A DNA stretch of 64,000 nucleotides, from positions 11,081,241 through 11,145,240 of the forward strand of contig CM055080.1 in the NCBI GenBank assembly GCA_029204045.2. The letters are read 5' to 3'. The notes below the pieces were generated by a model. The model saw only the letters and a list, made by a program, of their open reading frames with translations, was not told where the DNA came from and searched no databases. The position numbers and the translations under genes are program-made. Origin of the DNA: Tillandsia leiboldiana. Lineage: Eukaryota; Streptophyta; Magnoliopsida; Poales; Bromeliaceae. Shown piece after piece: positions 11,342 through 22,998 of the stretch. Each line of letters begins with the position of its first letter. Within the stretch, counting starts at the first letter, position 1.

Positions 11342-14300
11342 ATTAGAATGATTATTATTTTACTCTATTTTTTAGAGTATAGTTTAACTTATACTCTAAA
11401 AAATATATTATTTTTTTTATATGTCAAATATTTTATAAAATAATATTTCTACTGATATAACATAATTTAACAATACTATATTTTTAAGATATTCAGAAAG
11501 ATTACAGAATAATTTAAATTTTTTATAATTTTGCGTACAGATAAAAGATCAACTTTTAAAGTTGGCACACACAAAAAAAAAAAAAAAAAATTGAAAATAT
11601 ATTAGAGTTTAATGATAATGAATTATTTTTACAAAAACATATAATTAAGTTTGTGATTTTTTAATATAAATGAATAAATTTTATTAGTCACTTTGTTAAG
11701 ATAAAAATACATAAAAACTCCCTCAACTATAAGCAATTTTTTTTTTTGATGAGAACTCTCAATTTCTAAGCGATTTAAGTGAAAATTTCTATAATTTTAT
11801 CAAATTCATTAATATCTTTATTAAATTTATTAGTTTTAGTAAATAAAATAAATTAATTAATAGTTGGTAGCTAATAGAGTTATTAAAGTTGATAAAAATT
11901 TTCACTCAACTAAGTAAAAAAATAAATAAATTAAAAACATTGGAAGTTCGAGGTCTCCATAAAAAATAACAATTGAGGGGTCTATTTCAAATGTTCAATT
12001 GTTGTGGAGATTTCCATAAATTTTTAACAAAAAAAAATAAAATATATGTATATTATTATTAATAATAATTCACTTACTTTAATAGCTTGAAATATTATAT
12101 TATTAAAGATTATTTTTGGATAAAATTTCAAGGACTAAATTGATAATTTGAATAATGCAGGAACCATTCATAGATTTTCACCGGGAGCACTTGGTGAGTT
12201 GACCCGATTGTAGACGCGTTGACCATGTGGACCGCGTTGACATTTGAAACAAAGAGGAAGAGGAGGTGGTGAAGGTGTTTCGTAGACCCGGTCTATGGAC
12301 CGGAGTAGACACAATGTTTTTGGTGTAATTGTTGGGTGGAGAAAAAAAAAAAAAAATTAAAAAAGAGAAATAAAGAAAAATAAAGAATAGTAATTTCGAA
12401 AATAAATATAAACGTGGGAACTAGCTGAAACTATTATAAAAATGTGTTTGATATGATAATAAAAAATAAAAAAAATAAAGAATAGTAAATATATGAAATG
12501 ACGAAATTGTTCTTAACCATAATAATTTTTTAAAATAAATAAAAATTTTACTGGTATAATTTTAAATATTTATTAAAAAAAGTATTAAAATTTATATTTT
12601 ACTATATATAAAAAGTTATTAAAAAATTTAAAATTTAAAATTTATAAATTTAAATATTTTAAAATTTAAAATTTTTAAATTAAAAAAAAAAAAAAGAGGA
12701 TAGGGACAAACCTTGTCCCAATCAAGGGCGACAGCTGTTCCTCTCTTCAAAAATCATTTAATTTTCAAACAAAACAGACCCTTAATTTATTTTTTTATTT
12801 TATTATAAAAATTTATTGCTGAATAAAATAGTAAAATAATATTTTTTAAAAAAATATTAAAAATAAAGTAAATATTATTAATGATTAAAATAGTATATTA
12901 TACTGTACTATAATTTATAATTTAACCATAAATTTTTACAGTAAAGTAAAAATAAAATCACTTTTTGTGTGGCCGGGCCATATCGGGCGGGTTGCAGATT
13001 GGCCCAATTTCTATATATTTTTATTTTTATTAACGAGTAATGTTCTAAGATTTTGATTGAATTGATCAATTTCACCGATTCAATCCTGACCGAGTTAATA
13101 AACCGATTCGGTTCAAAAGGTTGAACCGGATAAGCTAAAAATTTATTTTGAACTGTTCGAGCTGACGATTCAATCGGTGAACCGATGAACCGGTTCAACT
13201 CTAAACAATCGGCTGGATTTTTTTTTTTTTTTTTTTTTTTTCAGTAGTGTAATTTTCAATTATTTTTTTGCTTTTTCTCTATTATAAAAAATAAAATTTG
13301 AAAATTTATATCTATTTAAAATTTACTATTTTTTTTAGATATGATACTAGCATTATATATATAATTAAAAATAATTAAAATATTTATAATGTTACGATGA
13401 CGTTACTAGTTAAATCAGTGATTGAATCACTAGTTAAACTACGAGTGGTTGAATCACTGGTTAAACTAGTAACTTTTGATACAGTAATATTTTCAGATCG
13501 TGTATGGATCAGATTTTTAAAATATTCGACTCGTTCGCAGGCCACGGGCCGACCTTGTACCACATTATTGCCTATGGGCCTCCCGATCCGTTTTACATCT
13601 CTATCTCGATCTCAAAATAATTTCTACTTTTTGAAAAAATAGCACATGTAGGTTTATACTTTTATTTATTTATTTATTTATCACATAAATTGTGTGTAAT
13701 ATAAATAGGAGTCCAACTCGTGTGCTTTTAAAAGTTAAGAGGTCTTCATATTTTTAAGTTGTTTTTAAAATTGGTACTTCTGAATTGACGGTCGGCTCCG
13801 TTAGATTTAATTTAGAATATTTGAAGTATTTTGAAAATAATTTTTGCGATTTTTCGATATCATTTACCTAGTAATCGAAAAGGCTCAAAATCAATGACTG
13901 GAAATAAAAATCTCACAAAATATGATAATATGATACTAAAATTTTAGATCAAAGATATTGATATTATTTTATATAGCATAAAAAATTTTATATCAAAATT
14001 TTATGTGATTTGAATATTTCTACACCGTTAAACTTGCAAACAACTTACTACATTCATTAAAATTGTTAATTTCAAACCACTTTAATTATTAGACAAATAA
14101 TATTAAAAAATTATAAAATTTATTTTTCAGACTTTTCTAATATTCTAAATTAAATTTAACAAAACCGACCGCCCATTCGAAAATTTTAATATTAAAGCAC
14201 AAGCCTAGCTCATATAAATAGTATGTAATACATCATATATTGGATTATTTAACCCAAAGGTAAAAAGGAAAATAGTGGTTGCAATATATATATTAAATTA

Positions 14301-15533
14301 AAGGAGCATTGACATCATCTATTAATGTGTACATCTTTTTATTAATGAACTTGTTGGCTAACTTAATTTAACTTCATTTTATACCCATAAATATATCAAA
14401 ATAATAATAATAAATAAATTAAAAATATCATCTACTCCAATAGGTAAATAAAGTACAACAATCAATGTTTAGTTGACCTCACTAGATATTTAATTGGGAC
14501 TTATCAATCAATCTAACTATATAAGCACTAAATCCTAAACGCAATTAAGTAGGGATGGAAACAGCTGTTTTCGTCTTTTTAGAATAAGCTGGTATAAGAT
14601 TTGAATTACTATTCCAGCATTTTTCTGGAACAAGACTTGTTTCCATTTGAGAATAAGCTTAATTAAATTAATATAATTTAAATTATTATTTTAACTCTTT
14701 AATTAATCCAATATTTTAATTAATTTAATTATTTTATTAACTAATTATTTAAGTATTTAGATAATTAACTAATTATTTAAGACAATTAAAATTAAAATTT
14801 TTAACATTTTTAAATTTTTAAATTTTTAAATTTAAATTTTATAACTTTAATTTTTAATAAATTTATCATATAATTTTAATAAATTTTATGATAAATTTTT
14901 TTAATAATTTTTTTTATATATAAGTAAAATATAAATTTTAATAATTTTTTTAATAAATATTTTAAATTAAATATTTAAAATCATATCAGTAAAATTTTAA
15001 TTATAAATTAAAATTTTAGTCCTCTTTATTCTTCTTATTCCTCTTTAACTTACCAAACACAATTTTCTTTATGCCCGGTATAACTCTTATATCTATTCAA
15101 ATATAAATTAACATTAGTTCCTGTTAATACCATACCCGGTATAATTAAATTTTTCTTATGTCTGAACCAAACGCAGTCTAAATCCTAAATTTGAATTTGT
15201 CTTGATCAAACTGTCAAGCTAATTTGGTCCGATAACACGACCATGAGAGGTTATTATACTTCGATTATAATCCGATTGCTGGACCCGAATATTTGTATTC
15301 GTTAGCTTATCGATTCGGATTCAGATACCCTGTAACCCTTAACCCTTCAATTACCATTAAGAAGCCATAGATGGTTCTAGCTCCCATTTAAAAAGATTAG
15401 TTGATGTCCTATCACTTGATGTCATTCATAATTAATACAATTAAATGTTCCTATCCAATGAGAAGATAAAGCTATGTGAAGCACATTAGAAAATATATAT
15501 GTTATTTAGAACTTAGTTTAGTATTAAGATTTA
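11339..15533. other. Gene-free AT-rich interval with degraded repeats
   Basis: No gene found. Around 12170-12310 there is a short higher-GC patch. At 13040-13215 and 13395-13480 there are gaaccggttcaac-like and actagttaaac inverted words typical of old MITE-like DNA. Around 14560-15180 a degraded element has cagctgtt near its left end and ccaaacgcagt at its right end, and ctaaatcctaa words occur just outside both sides (near 14531 and 15178). Homopolymer tracts (poly-T at about 13219-13241) are frequent. Confidence 0.4.
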
Positions 15534-15692
15534 GGAAAAAACTAAATGAGGTGTACATTTTACACCCCATTCATTTTAGAATGGAGTGAATGTTACTCAT
15601 CACTTCGAAGTGATGAGTGGATAAATGTCAATCTTAGGATAGGCTAGATGTAAGATGTACACCCCAAATAGAATGTACATGTAGCATAACTC
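15534..15692. mobile_element. MITE family 1, copy C (diverged)
   Basis: A 159-bp copy with degraded termini (GGAAAAAACTA and TAGCATAACTC) flanked by taagattta (15525-15533) and taagatcta (15693-15701), 8 of 9 matching. The subterminal gtgtacattttacacc and acaccccaaa arms are recognisable. It appears older than the other copies. Confidence 0.75.
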
Positions 15693-16079
15693 TAAGATCT
15701 ATCTATCTAAAATTATGAGTTATAATAGAGTTAGGATAAATATATATTGAAATATATTTATATATTTTTCAGTGAGATCGAAAAAAATATATTATATTCA
15801 GATATAACGGAGTTGGATCAAAAATATATCATAACTGACTAATCGCAAAATGCGAAGTACGATGTTACGTACGAATACTTTTTCAGAATATTTTTTCATC
15901 GTACTTTCTCACCGCACGTAATATAATTTCCTTACAATTCTAAATAAAAGGTCAAAAATTGGCAAAAATATACGTAGGGTAAACTGCACTACTAACCGTG
16001 AACTTTGAGTAGAATTTTATTTAGAATTTTGAAATTTTAATTTTGAGTAATACTACTAGTACACTTTTTTTTTGGTGTA

Positions 16080-16231
<152 letters not shown>

Positions 16232-16442
16232 ATTTATTCATGGATGAGAATTTAGTCATATAAAATTTATTTTATTTATAAATGAATGAGATATATATTC
16301 TACATCTATTTTTAGATGTATCAAAAATATTTTTCTTTAATTTTGAAATTTGTGAAGGTTTCTTTAGTCCTCAAACTTTTAATAGTGTTTATTTATCTAT
16401 AATAAATTTATTGGTTCTTTATTTTTTACATATTTTTAATTT

Positions 16443-16614
16443 GGAAAATGTTATGTGTACACCCCTTTCGGGGTGTACATCATACACCTCACCCATCTAA
16501 GGGTGGGGGTGTGATGATGGGTCACTTGATGTGACCCGTAAAAAGTATCGTCACCATTAAAATGGTGGAGGTGTATGATGTACACCCCTTCGGGGTGTAC
16601 AGATAGCATTGCTC
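16443..16614. mobile_element. MITE family 1, copy D
   Basis: A 172-bp hairpin element from GGAAAATGTTA to TAGCATTGCTC with perfect 9-bp TSDs ttttaattt (16434-16442 and 16615-16623). Confidence 0.88.
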
Positions 16615-17181
16615 TTTTAATTTTAACAATATAGCTTTTATATAAATATATATATATATATATTGGTTTTGCGATTTTACAAAAAAAAATTATATTTTTT
16701 GATTTTACAAATTCGATCCGAATTCTTAAGAAACGAATCAAAATACTCTTATTTATTTATTTTTTTTTCTTTTTTTGTCTCTCGTTTTTTTTTTTTTTTT
16801 TTTTTTTTTTTTGTTTGGTTTCGTCTTCTTTCTCCTCGTCGTTTCTTTCCTCCTTCTTCTTTTCCCGCCGCTGCTCTCACCATCGCCATGAATCCCGTCG
16901 GAGCGCCGCCTCTCGACACTGACGTTGCGTTCGCGGCCGCCGCGCCCGCGCCCGCGCCCTCGGCAGAGGAGAACGAGGTTGCAGATGACTCTTTTTCTTC
17001 TTCCTCTACAACATCGTCTTCATCTTTACTTTCGCTTCTACTTCATGAAACGAGCTGGTTTTGTTGAAGTGGGGAGGGGGAGGTGTGGAGAGGGGGCCAG
17101 GGCAGTGGCGAGAGCGGCGGCGGCTTAGATGTCGCACAGAGCGAGTGATAGGACGTGGGAGTGAGGCGGCGAGATCAAAAA

Positions 17182-17353
17182 GGAAAATGCTATCCATACA
17201 CTCCATTCGGGGTGTATATCACACACCCCATCCATCTAATGGGTGGGATGTGATGATGGGTCAATCGATGTGACCCGTAAAAAATATCGCCACCATTAAA
17301 ATGGTGGAGGTGTATGATATACACCCCTTCGGGGTGTACATGTAGCATTGCTC
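17182..17353. mobile_element. MITE family 1, copy E
   Basis: 172 bp from GGAAAATGCTA to TAGCATTGCTC with perfect 9-bp TSDs gatcaaaaa (17173-17181 and 17354-17362), nested in repeat R1. This insertion defines the element ends most clearly because the flanks are not simple repeats. Confidence 0.9.
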
Positions 17354-17378
17354 GATCAAAAAAGATAAGTGAGCTTAA

Positions 17379-17379
<1 letters not shown>

Positions 17380-17414
<35 letters not shown>

Positions 17415-17480
17415 TTTTTTTTTTTTTTTTTTTTACGTGAAATGTTAAGAACTGTAGAAAAAAAAAAAAAAAAAAGATGA
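17380..17480. repeat. (AAT)n, poly-T and poly-A tracts
   Basis: About 12 AAT units, then about 20 T, then about 17 A within 100 bp. Confidence 0.85.
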
Positions 17481-18403
17481 TGTTGTATAATTAAGATGAA
17501 GTTGTACTGATTTAGAAAAATATTGTACTATTTTAAACGAAAGTTATACTATTTGAGATAAAAATTATATTTTTTGAGACAAAAATTGTATTATTTGAAA
17601 TAAAAATTATATGCTTTGAAATAAAAATTATACTATTTGAACAAAAATTATATTATTTCAACGAAAATTATACTATTTAAGATAAAATTTGCACTCTTTG
17701 AATGAAAATTGCACTGTTCGAGTAATTCATTGATGCTCTCGTCCACTTTCGTCCTCTCAATATTTTTAAAAGTATATAAAAATTTATTATTAAGTTATTA
17801 AAAAATTAAAATAGTGTAAACTTTGAAGCCAAAATAAATTTTTTTAAAAAATAATATTATCTTATGTGCCACGAAATGTTAATTTAATTGACTCTAACGT
17901 ATCATAATACTTGATTTATAAATTATATTAGATGTTAATACTTAATTTTCTGACCTATTATAATAGGTGATTTGCAAATTATATTAGATAATTTTTTGAC
18001 ATATTATTATAATATGTGATTTGCAAATTATATTAGATCTTAATATTTTTTTTCTTAGAGAGAGAAAGATAGTATATTATCCGCTCCGTTTATTTTTTTT
18101 AGAAATAAATTTAGTGAGAAATTGTGAAGTGACTACATTTTGAATTTGGTACTTCGAGTACTAACCACCAAGCCTTTTGTCACTTACGCTAGGAACGGTC
18201 GGTCTTAATAGTTAATTTTTTGACATAATTTTTTTTGTAGATCTCTAAATTATTATTATTTTAATGGTAAAAAAAAAATACTTTATTTTTTAAAAAAAAA
18301 AATATTAAGAACTTGAAAACTAATGAACAAACAAAATTATTTATATATAATTTTTTATTAATATTTTTTAATAAAAATATATTAATAATATATATTATTT
18401 TTT

Positions 18404-18935
18404 GGGGCAATTTTTTATATACCCTTAAAAAATTTTCTGTTTTCAGATTTATAAGGCTAATATTAAAACTATCCTTCTTACGTTTCAATTTCTTTCCAAA
18501 ATACTCCTGAAGTATTATAAGGCTAATATTAAAACTATCCTTCTTACGTTTCAATTTCTTTCCAAAATACTCCTGAAGTTAAACTCTGTTAGTGTACTGT
18601 TTGGAGCTACCGTTATCGGTGTGAAATTACCATTTTGCCATTTCAAATATATCATAAACCCTAAACCCTAAACCTTAAAACTTTAAAAAATTCTAAACCC
18701 TAAATCCTAAAACCCTAAACCCTAAATCCTAAACCCGGACAAAATAGGTATATCTGATAGTTTTCAACTCCGATTATTATTTAACACTAGTTTAACCCTA
18801 GTTAACTTAACAAAGGGAAACGGTAATAGTATTTTTAATAACGGTAAAACGTATGAGGAGTATATTGGAAAGAAAAAAATAAGAGGGATAAATCAGATAT
18901 TTCTTTAGATTTCAGGAATACACAGACAATTATTT
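18404..18935. mobile_element. MITE-like family 3, copy a
   Basis: Begins ggggcaattt and closes near cagacaatta. Shares internal blocks with 28762-29209 and, inverted, 48000-48444: ggctaatattaaaac, a ccaaaatactcctgaagtta block, a tttcaactccga block, and ataacggt followed by aacgtatga. It is non-coding. This copy has an internal tandem duplication of about 64 bp (from about 18452 and again from about 18516) and an insertion of telomere-like repeats at 18655-18737. Confidence 0.7.
18655..18737. repeat. Degenerate telomere-like aaaccct repeats
   Basis: About ten imperfect aaaccct/aaatcct units, the plant telomeric heptamer on the C-rich strand, inside MITE-like family 3 copy a. The other two copies lack it. 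Confidence 0.75.
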
Positions 18936-18964
18936 CTTATTTTTTAATATATATTTTGCATAAT

Positions 18965-19430
18965 ATATTTTTAATTTTTTTAGAACTAAAATTCTAGTTT
19001 CTCGTCTCGCTCCCACGTCCCGTCACCTTTGCCCCACGCGACGTTCAAATCGCCGTCACGGTAGAGGAAGAAGAAGAAAAAGATGAGCCATCTGCAATCT
19101 CGTCCTCCTCGACCGAGGGAGTGGGCGCAGCATCAGCGTCGGAGGGTGGCTTGGACGTCACGCAGGGCGAGAGTGGCAGAGCACGGAAGTGAGGCGGTGC
19201 GCTCGGAAAGAAAAAATAGAGAAAAAAAGACACCAAGAAAGAACACGAAACGCGAGCATAGAAAACATAACGAGAGAAAAAAATAAATAAATAAATAATA
19301 AATAAAAATATTTTAATCAGCATTTTAAAATTTGGATCGAATTTGTAAAAGCGAAAAAAATAATCCACTTTTGTAAAAACGTAAAACCCATTAAAAAAAT
19401 TTTATGCAAATTGGCATTAAAAAAACATAT
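18965..19430 (-). repeat. Dispersed repeat family R1, copy 2 (inverted)
   Basis: Read on the minus strand it repeats the order of copy 1: gggttttacg, a caaattcgatccaaatt block, a T/C-rich stretch, then a GC-rich segment encoding a Pro/Ala/Ser-rich frame that includes VEEDEIADGSSFSSSSS, comparable with AEENEVADDSFSSSS in copy 1. The shared protein-like segment suggests a common coding ancestor, but I do not recognise it. Confidence 0.55.
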
Positions 19431-19962
19431 AGTAGCTCAATAAATGGTAAAACTGAAATATATATGATATACGAAACCAAAAATAAAACTCATTTAAGAG
19501 TTTAGCGACCACTGAAGTACGTGGAACTCGAAAGTTCAAAAAGCGAAGTGAAATTTGGCGAAAAGTTTGTGGATTAGTGTGCAATTTGTTTACCCAATTT
19601 TAAGTATAATAATCCTCTACAACTTTCGGTGCTTTGCTATACAAAGAGAAAAATAATTTTCAGAAATTTTTTTTCATGCAAAACCTCTTTTTTAGTTTTC
19701 GTCCATTTGATTTTTAAAAAATAATAGTTTGTTTGAAATTTTGTTTATTAAATTTCACGGCAAATTAATGGCTTCGTTTTTTGAATTTTTTTTAGAAAAA
19801 TAAAAATACTAATTTTTTCATAAAACTTAGAAAAAAGCTTTTCAAAATAATTAATTTATTTTGAAACTAAACGGAAGGAAAACTGAAAAAGATAATTTTT
19901 CTGAATTTTATTTTTTTTTTCATGTTATATTAAATATAAAATATATAAATACTATTCTTTAA

Positions 19963-20406
19963 GGTTGCGTTTGGTTCGGATATAAAAAAAATTTAGTTAT
20001 ATCGGGGATAAGTATAAGTTATGATATTAGCAGGAACTAATGTTAATTTATATTTGGGTGGGTATAAAAATTATACCTGCCTACCGGGTATAAAAAAAAT
20101 TGTGTTTGGTAAATTAAAAAGAAATAAAAAGAATAGAGGGAATTAAATTTTTATAAAATAATAAAATAAATTTTAAATTTTATAAATTTAAATAACTTAT
20201 AATTTAAAATAAAATTAATTATTTTTTTTAAAAAAAAAAATTTCCAGGTGGAACAACAACTGAGTTGTTCCACCTGCTGCTTGGAACAGTTATTCCCTCC
20301 TAATTCCGGAATTAGGTGGAACAGCTGTTCCAAACAACTTTTTGTTGTTTGGGTACAAAAGGGGATATCCTCTTATCCCTCCTAGTTTTTGTATTCAAAC
20401 GGAGCC
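19963..20406. mobile_element. DNA-transposon derivative with GTTTGG-type TIRs
   Basis: Left end GGTTGCGTTTGG and right end tcaaacggagcc are imperfect inverted repeats, flanked by ttaa on both sides (19959-19962 and 20407-20410). The interior contains a ggtggaacagctgttccaaa palindromic segment and no coding sequence. A TTAA duplication would suit piggyBac-like elements, but a misjudged PIF/Harbinger (3-bp) element is equally possible. Confidence 0.55.
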
Positions 20407-20410
20407 TTAA

Positions 20411-20946
20411 GGACTTAAACTTTTAGAGTATAATGATTATTTTCAAAAAAAATTATATAGTATCAGAATAAGAAATTTTCTGTTAGACTTCTAATATTAT
20501 TTAATTTTCTTCTATTTAATTAAATTTACATATAAAAATACAATTTAAACATTTAGAATATAATGATTGCTCAATAGAATTTCACATGCTCTTTCAATAA
20601 GCCAAACATCACCTTATATGACAAAGTAGAATTAAAGGAGTCTAAGATGGTTCTAGAGAAGCATTGTTTAATGAAGTGGCTAAGAACAATGTCAAAGATC
20701 AGCTTAACTACCAAATTTAGTACTACAAAACATTGCCATCCCATGACACAATGAGTGGTTAAAGTTAGATGCACCCAAGATGGTGGCACACAACTAGAAT
20801 CTACATTTTGTCTAGACCCGGTCTACCGCATTCGTCGTAGACCAAACTAAAGCTAAAATGAATACCAAATTCATCGCTTCTAACTAATCAAACATTTTTC
20901 TCAACCAACAAAACACGGCTCTTTAATCGGTTAAGAATTCGATATT

Positions 20947-21019
<73 letters not shown>

Positions 21020-21060
21020 TCCGTAGTTCGACTAGTGAGAAGGTATGATAGAAAAATATA
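20411..21060. other. Gene-free interval with (AT)n
   Basis: Contains an (AT)n tract of about 32 units at 20953-21017. Otherwise no feature is recognised. Confidence 0.5.
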
Positions 21061-21487
21061 GGCTTAATTGGATACGGCTTTCTGTAAACATATCGAATAG
21101 CAGATATATCCCTACAAATTTTAACTTTTCATATTTATTCCTTCAAAAGTCAAACGTTATTCATATATATCCCTATTGTCTATCTCTGTTAGAAAAATCT
21201 AGTTAACCATAATTAAATACTTAATCTTGATTAGTTAGTGAGGTAAATTTACCCTTTTACCCTTCCAGATATTTCTATATTATTTTTTGGAGGGACATTT
21301 TTGAAAGGGCAAAATTGTCATTTCACATATAATCGGTTAAAAAATAAACCGTGAACTAACGATAATAAACCGGAAGGATATATATGAATAACGTTGGACT
21401 TTTGAATGGATAAATATGAAAAGTTGAACTTTGTAGGAATATATCTGCTATTTGATATGTTTACAGGAAGTCGTATGCAATTAACCC
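21061..21487. mobile_element. MITE family 2, copy 1 (long TIR, 9-bp TSD)
   Basis: Begins GGCTTAATTGGATACG and ends with CGTATGCAATTAACCC. Long imperfect TIRs of roughly 100 bp include an acttttcatatttattcctt block and its inverse. TSDs aaaaatata (21052-21060 and 21488-21496) are perfect. It is non-coding and related to copy 2 at 23147-23668. The 9-bp TSD points to Mutator-type mobilisation. Confidence 0.85.
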
Positions 21488-21649
21488 AAAAATATATATT
21501 ATGTTTATTTCTATATGTAATATAACGTTGCGCTTATTGCAATGAGTAGATTATGATATATTTTATACGGTCATTAGAATATTCATAGAAAACACATATT
21601 GCAGTTTAACTGGTGTAGTCCAAACATATGTTTTCTCCCTATCATATCT

Positions 21650-21719
21650 CTTCCTCTCTCTCTCTCTCTCTCTCTTTCTTTGTGTGTGTGTATATATATA
21701 TACATGAATGAATGAATGT

Positions 21720-21766
<47 letters not shown>

Positions 21767-21770
21767 GTGA
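21650..21770. repeat. (TC)n and (GA)n microsatellites upstream of the small membrane protein gene
   Basis: A TC run at about 21654-21675, a short TG/TA run, then a GA run at about 21724-21763 that stops about 10 bp before the ATG at 21774. The opposite polarity of the TC and GA runs lets the leader fold back. GA/TC tracts in 5' leaders are common in plant promoters. Confidence 0.85.
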
Positions 21771-21773
21771 GAG

Positions 21774-22298
21774 ATGATATTCAGTTCAGGGCCCTCTCCC
21801 TTGGTGCCCTTGCTCTTAGTAGGAGGCCTGTCATGGATGGTCTACGGCGAGGCACTGAGCGAATGGTACGAATACGCGGCTGAGCTCCAGGAATGGGTGG
21901 TAGAGTTATCGCCGGTGCTCGTACTCGTCGTCGCCGTTGTCGGGTTCCTGCTCCTCAATTTCATGAGCCACCTCATCGTCCTCCCCCTCGCCGTCGTCTT
22001 CGCGGTATTCATGCTCCAGAACACACTGATAACTGCGCTGCTTCTGCTTGTGGTGCTACACTCTGTTGGTGTCTACTACTACACTCCCCAGAAGTCGGCG
22101 CCGTATTTGCACTGGGATAGGGAGAGAACGCCGACTTCTGTTGTTGGTGCGGAGGGGAATGGGTTTGGGCTGGGTTTTTACATGTTTGTGTTGCTGTGTC
22201 TTATTCTATGCAGTTTGTTTTGTGAGAGTGGGATGTGGTTACCTTTTGTCTGTGTGGTTGCTTTTGTTTATTTCCTTCATATTTTTACCCACTTTTAG
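21774..22298 (+). CDS. Small multi-TM protein of unknown family
   Basis: A 174-residue uninterrupted frame with GC-rich third positions, unlike the AT-rich surroundings. Five to six hydrophobic segments are visible: about 8-24, 45-62, 66-82, 84-100, 132-150 and 155-171. A charged loop EALSEWYEYAAELQE lies after the first segment, and a polar loop with YYYTPQKSAPYLHWDRE after the fourth. There is no cleavable signal sequence. I do not recognise the family. It might be a plant-specific small membrane protein. Codon bias, the clean start after a GA-rich leader and the length support a real gene. It could still be a single-exon part of a longer gene, although the stop TAG follows a plausible C-terminus. 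Confidence 0.6.
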   Translation: MIFSSGPSPLVPLLLVGGLSWMVYGEALSEWYEYAAELQEWVVELSPVLVLVVAVVGFLLLNFMSHLIVLPLAVVFAVFMLQNTLITALLLLVVLHSVGVYYYTPQKSAPYLHWDRERTPTSVVGAEGNGFGLGFYMFVLLCLILCSLFCESGMWLPFVCVVAFVYFLHIFTHF

Positions 22299-22998
22299 CT
22301 GTAAAAATCGTGCAGGGTTGGGTTCTCATCTTTTGTTTTGGTAGCAGCAGCAGCAGCAGCAGCAGCAGTAGAAATTGTGTTTTTTTTTCTCTTCTCCTCA
22401 TATGTTCACATATTTTGAGCTGTAAAATTCGTAATCGAAACTTCTTCTTAGATTCTATTTGGATGTCGAAATAAGTTACTCAGTAAATTAGTATTATTGT
22501 AAAGAAATTAGGATCATGTGATTTTTGCATTTTCTTTTGTATATATACATATGATGATGATTTAGGTGCAAGAGAAAAGCAAATGTTTTTCTTTTTAACA
22601 TAAATAAAAATTTTATAGTAACTTATCACTGAGGACACTTTGATCCCTCAAACTTGGGAGAACACTTAAATCCTAAAATTTAAATCAAATTATTATAATT
22701 TCTAACTCAGTTAAACTTCTCAGATCACAATTATATCTCACATCACAATAAAAATTTTATAGCAGCAGCAGTAGAAGTATTACAACTTCATCCAAACACA
22801 CTAACAATTAAATTCACTAAAACACAGCTTAAGATGCAACACAGAGATGCGACTAAATCGATAACATACGACTAAACGGCGTCTTCGAGTCATAAGAGAC
22901 AGATAAATAGCAGAACAAACACCCAACACACAGTGTTCATAGTTCATAGTTCATAGTTCATAGTTTATATACTAGAATGATGTAGTTCATAAACTGGC
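22299..22998. other. Convergent 3' regions of the small membrane protein and ACBP genes
   Basis: Contains a (GCA)n run of about nine units at 22343-22369 and T-rich, likely polyadenylation DNA, then sequence read as the ACBP 3' UTR on the minus strand (tcatagt repeats at about 22938-22965). Confidence 0.45.

Larger units (their letters stand above)
16650..17760. repeat. Dispersed repeat family R1, copy 1 (interrupted by MITE copy E)
   Basis: Shares with 18965-19430 (inverted) and 40995-41235 a left block: ttttgcg, an acaaattcgatccgaatt block, then aagaaacgaatcaaaatac. This is followed by a pyrimidine-rich stretch and a GC-rich segment with an ATG (16888) and an Ala/Pro-rich short frame. The right part (17480-17720) repeats ttgtactattt and aaaattatactat words, also seen at 46450-46950. 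The GC-rich part may be a captured gene fragment, but no domain is recognisable. Confidence 0.55.
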
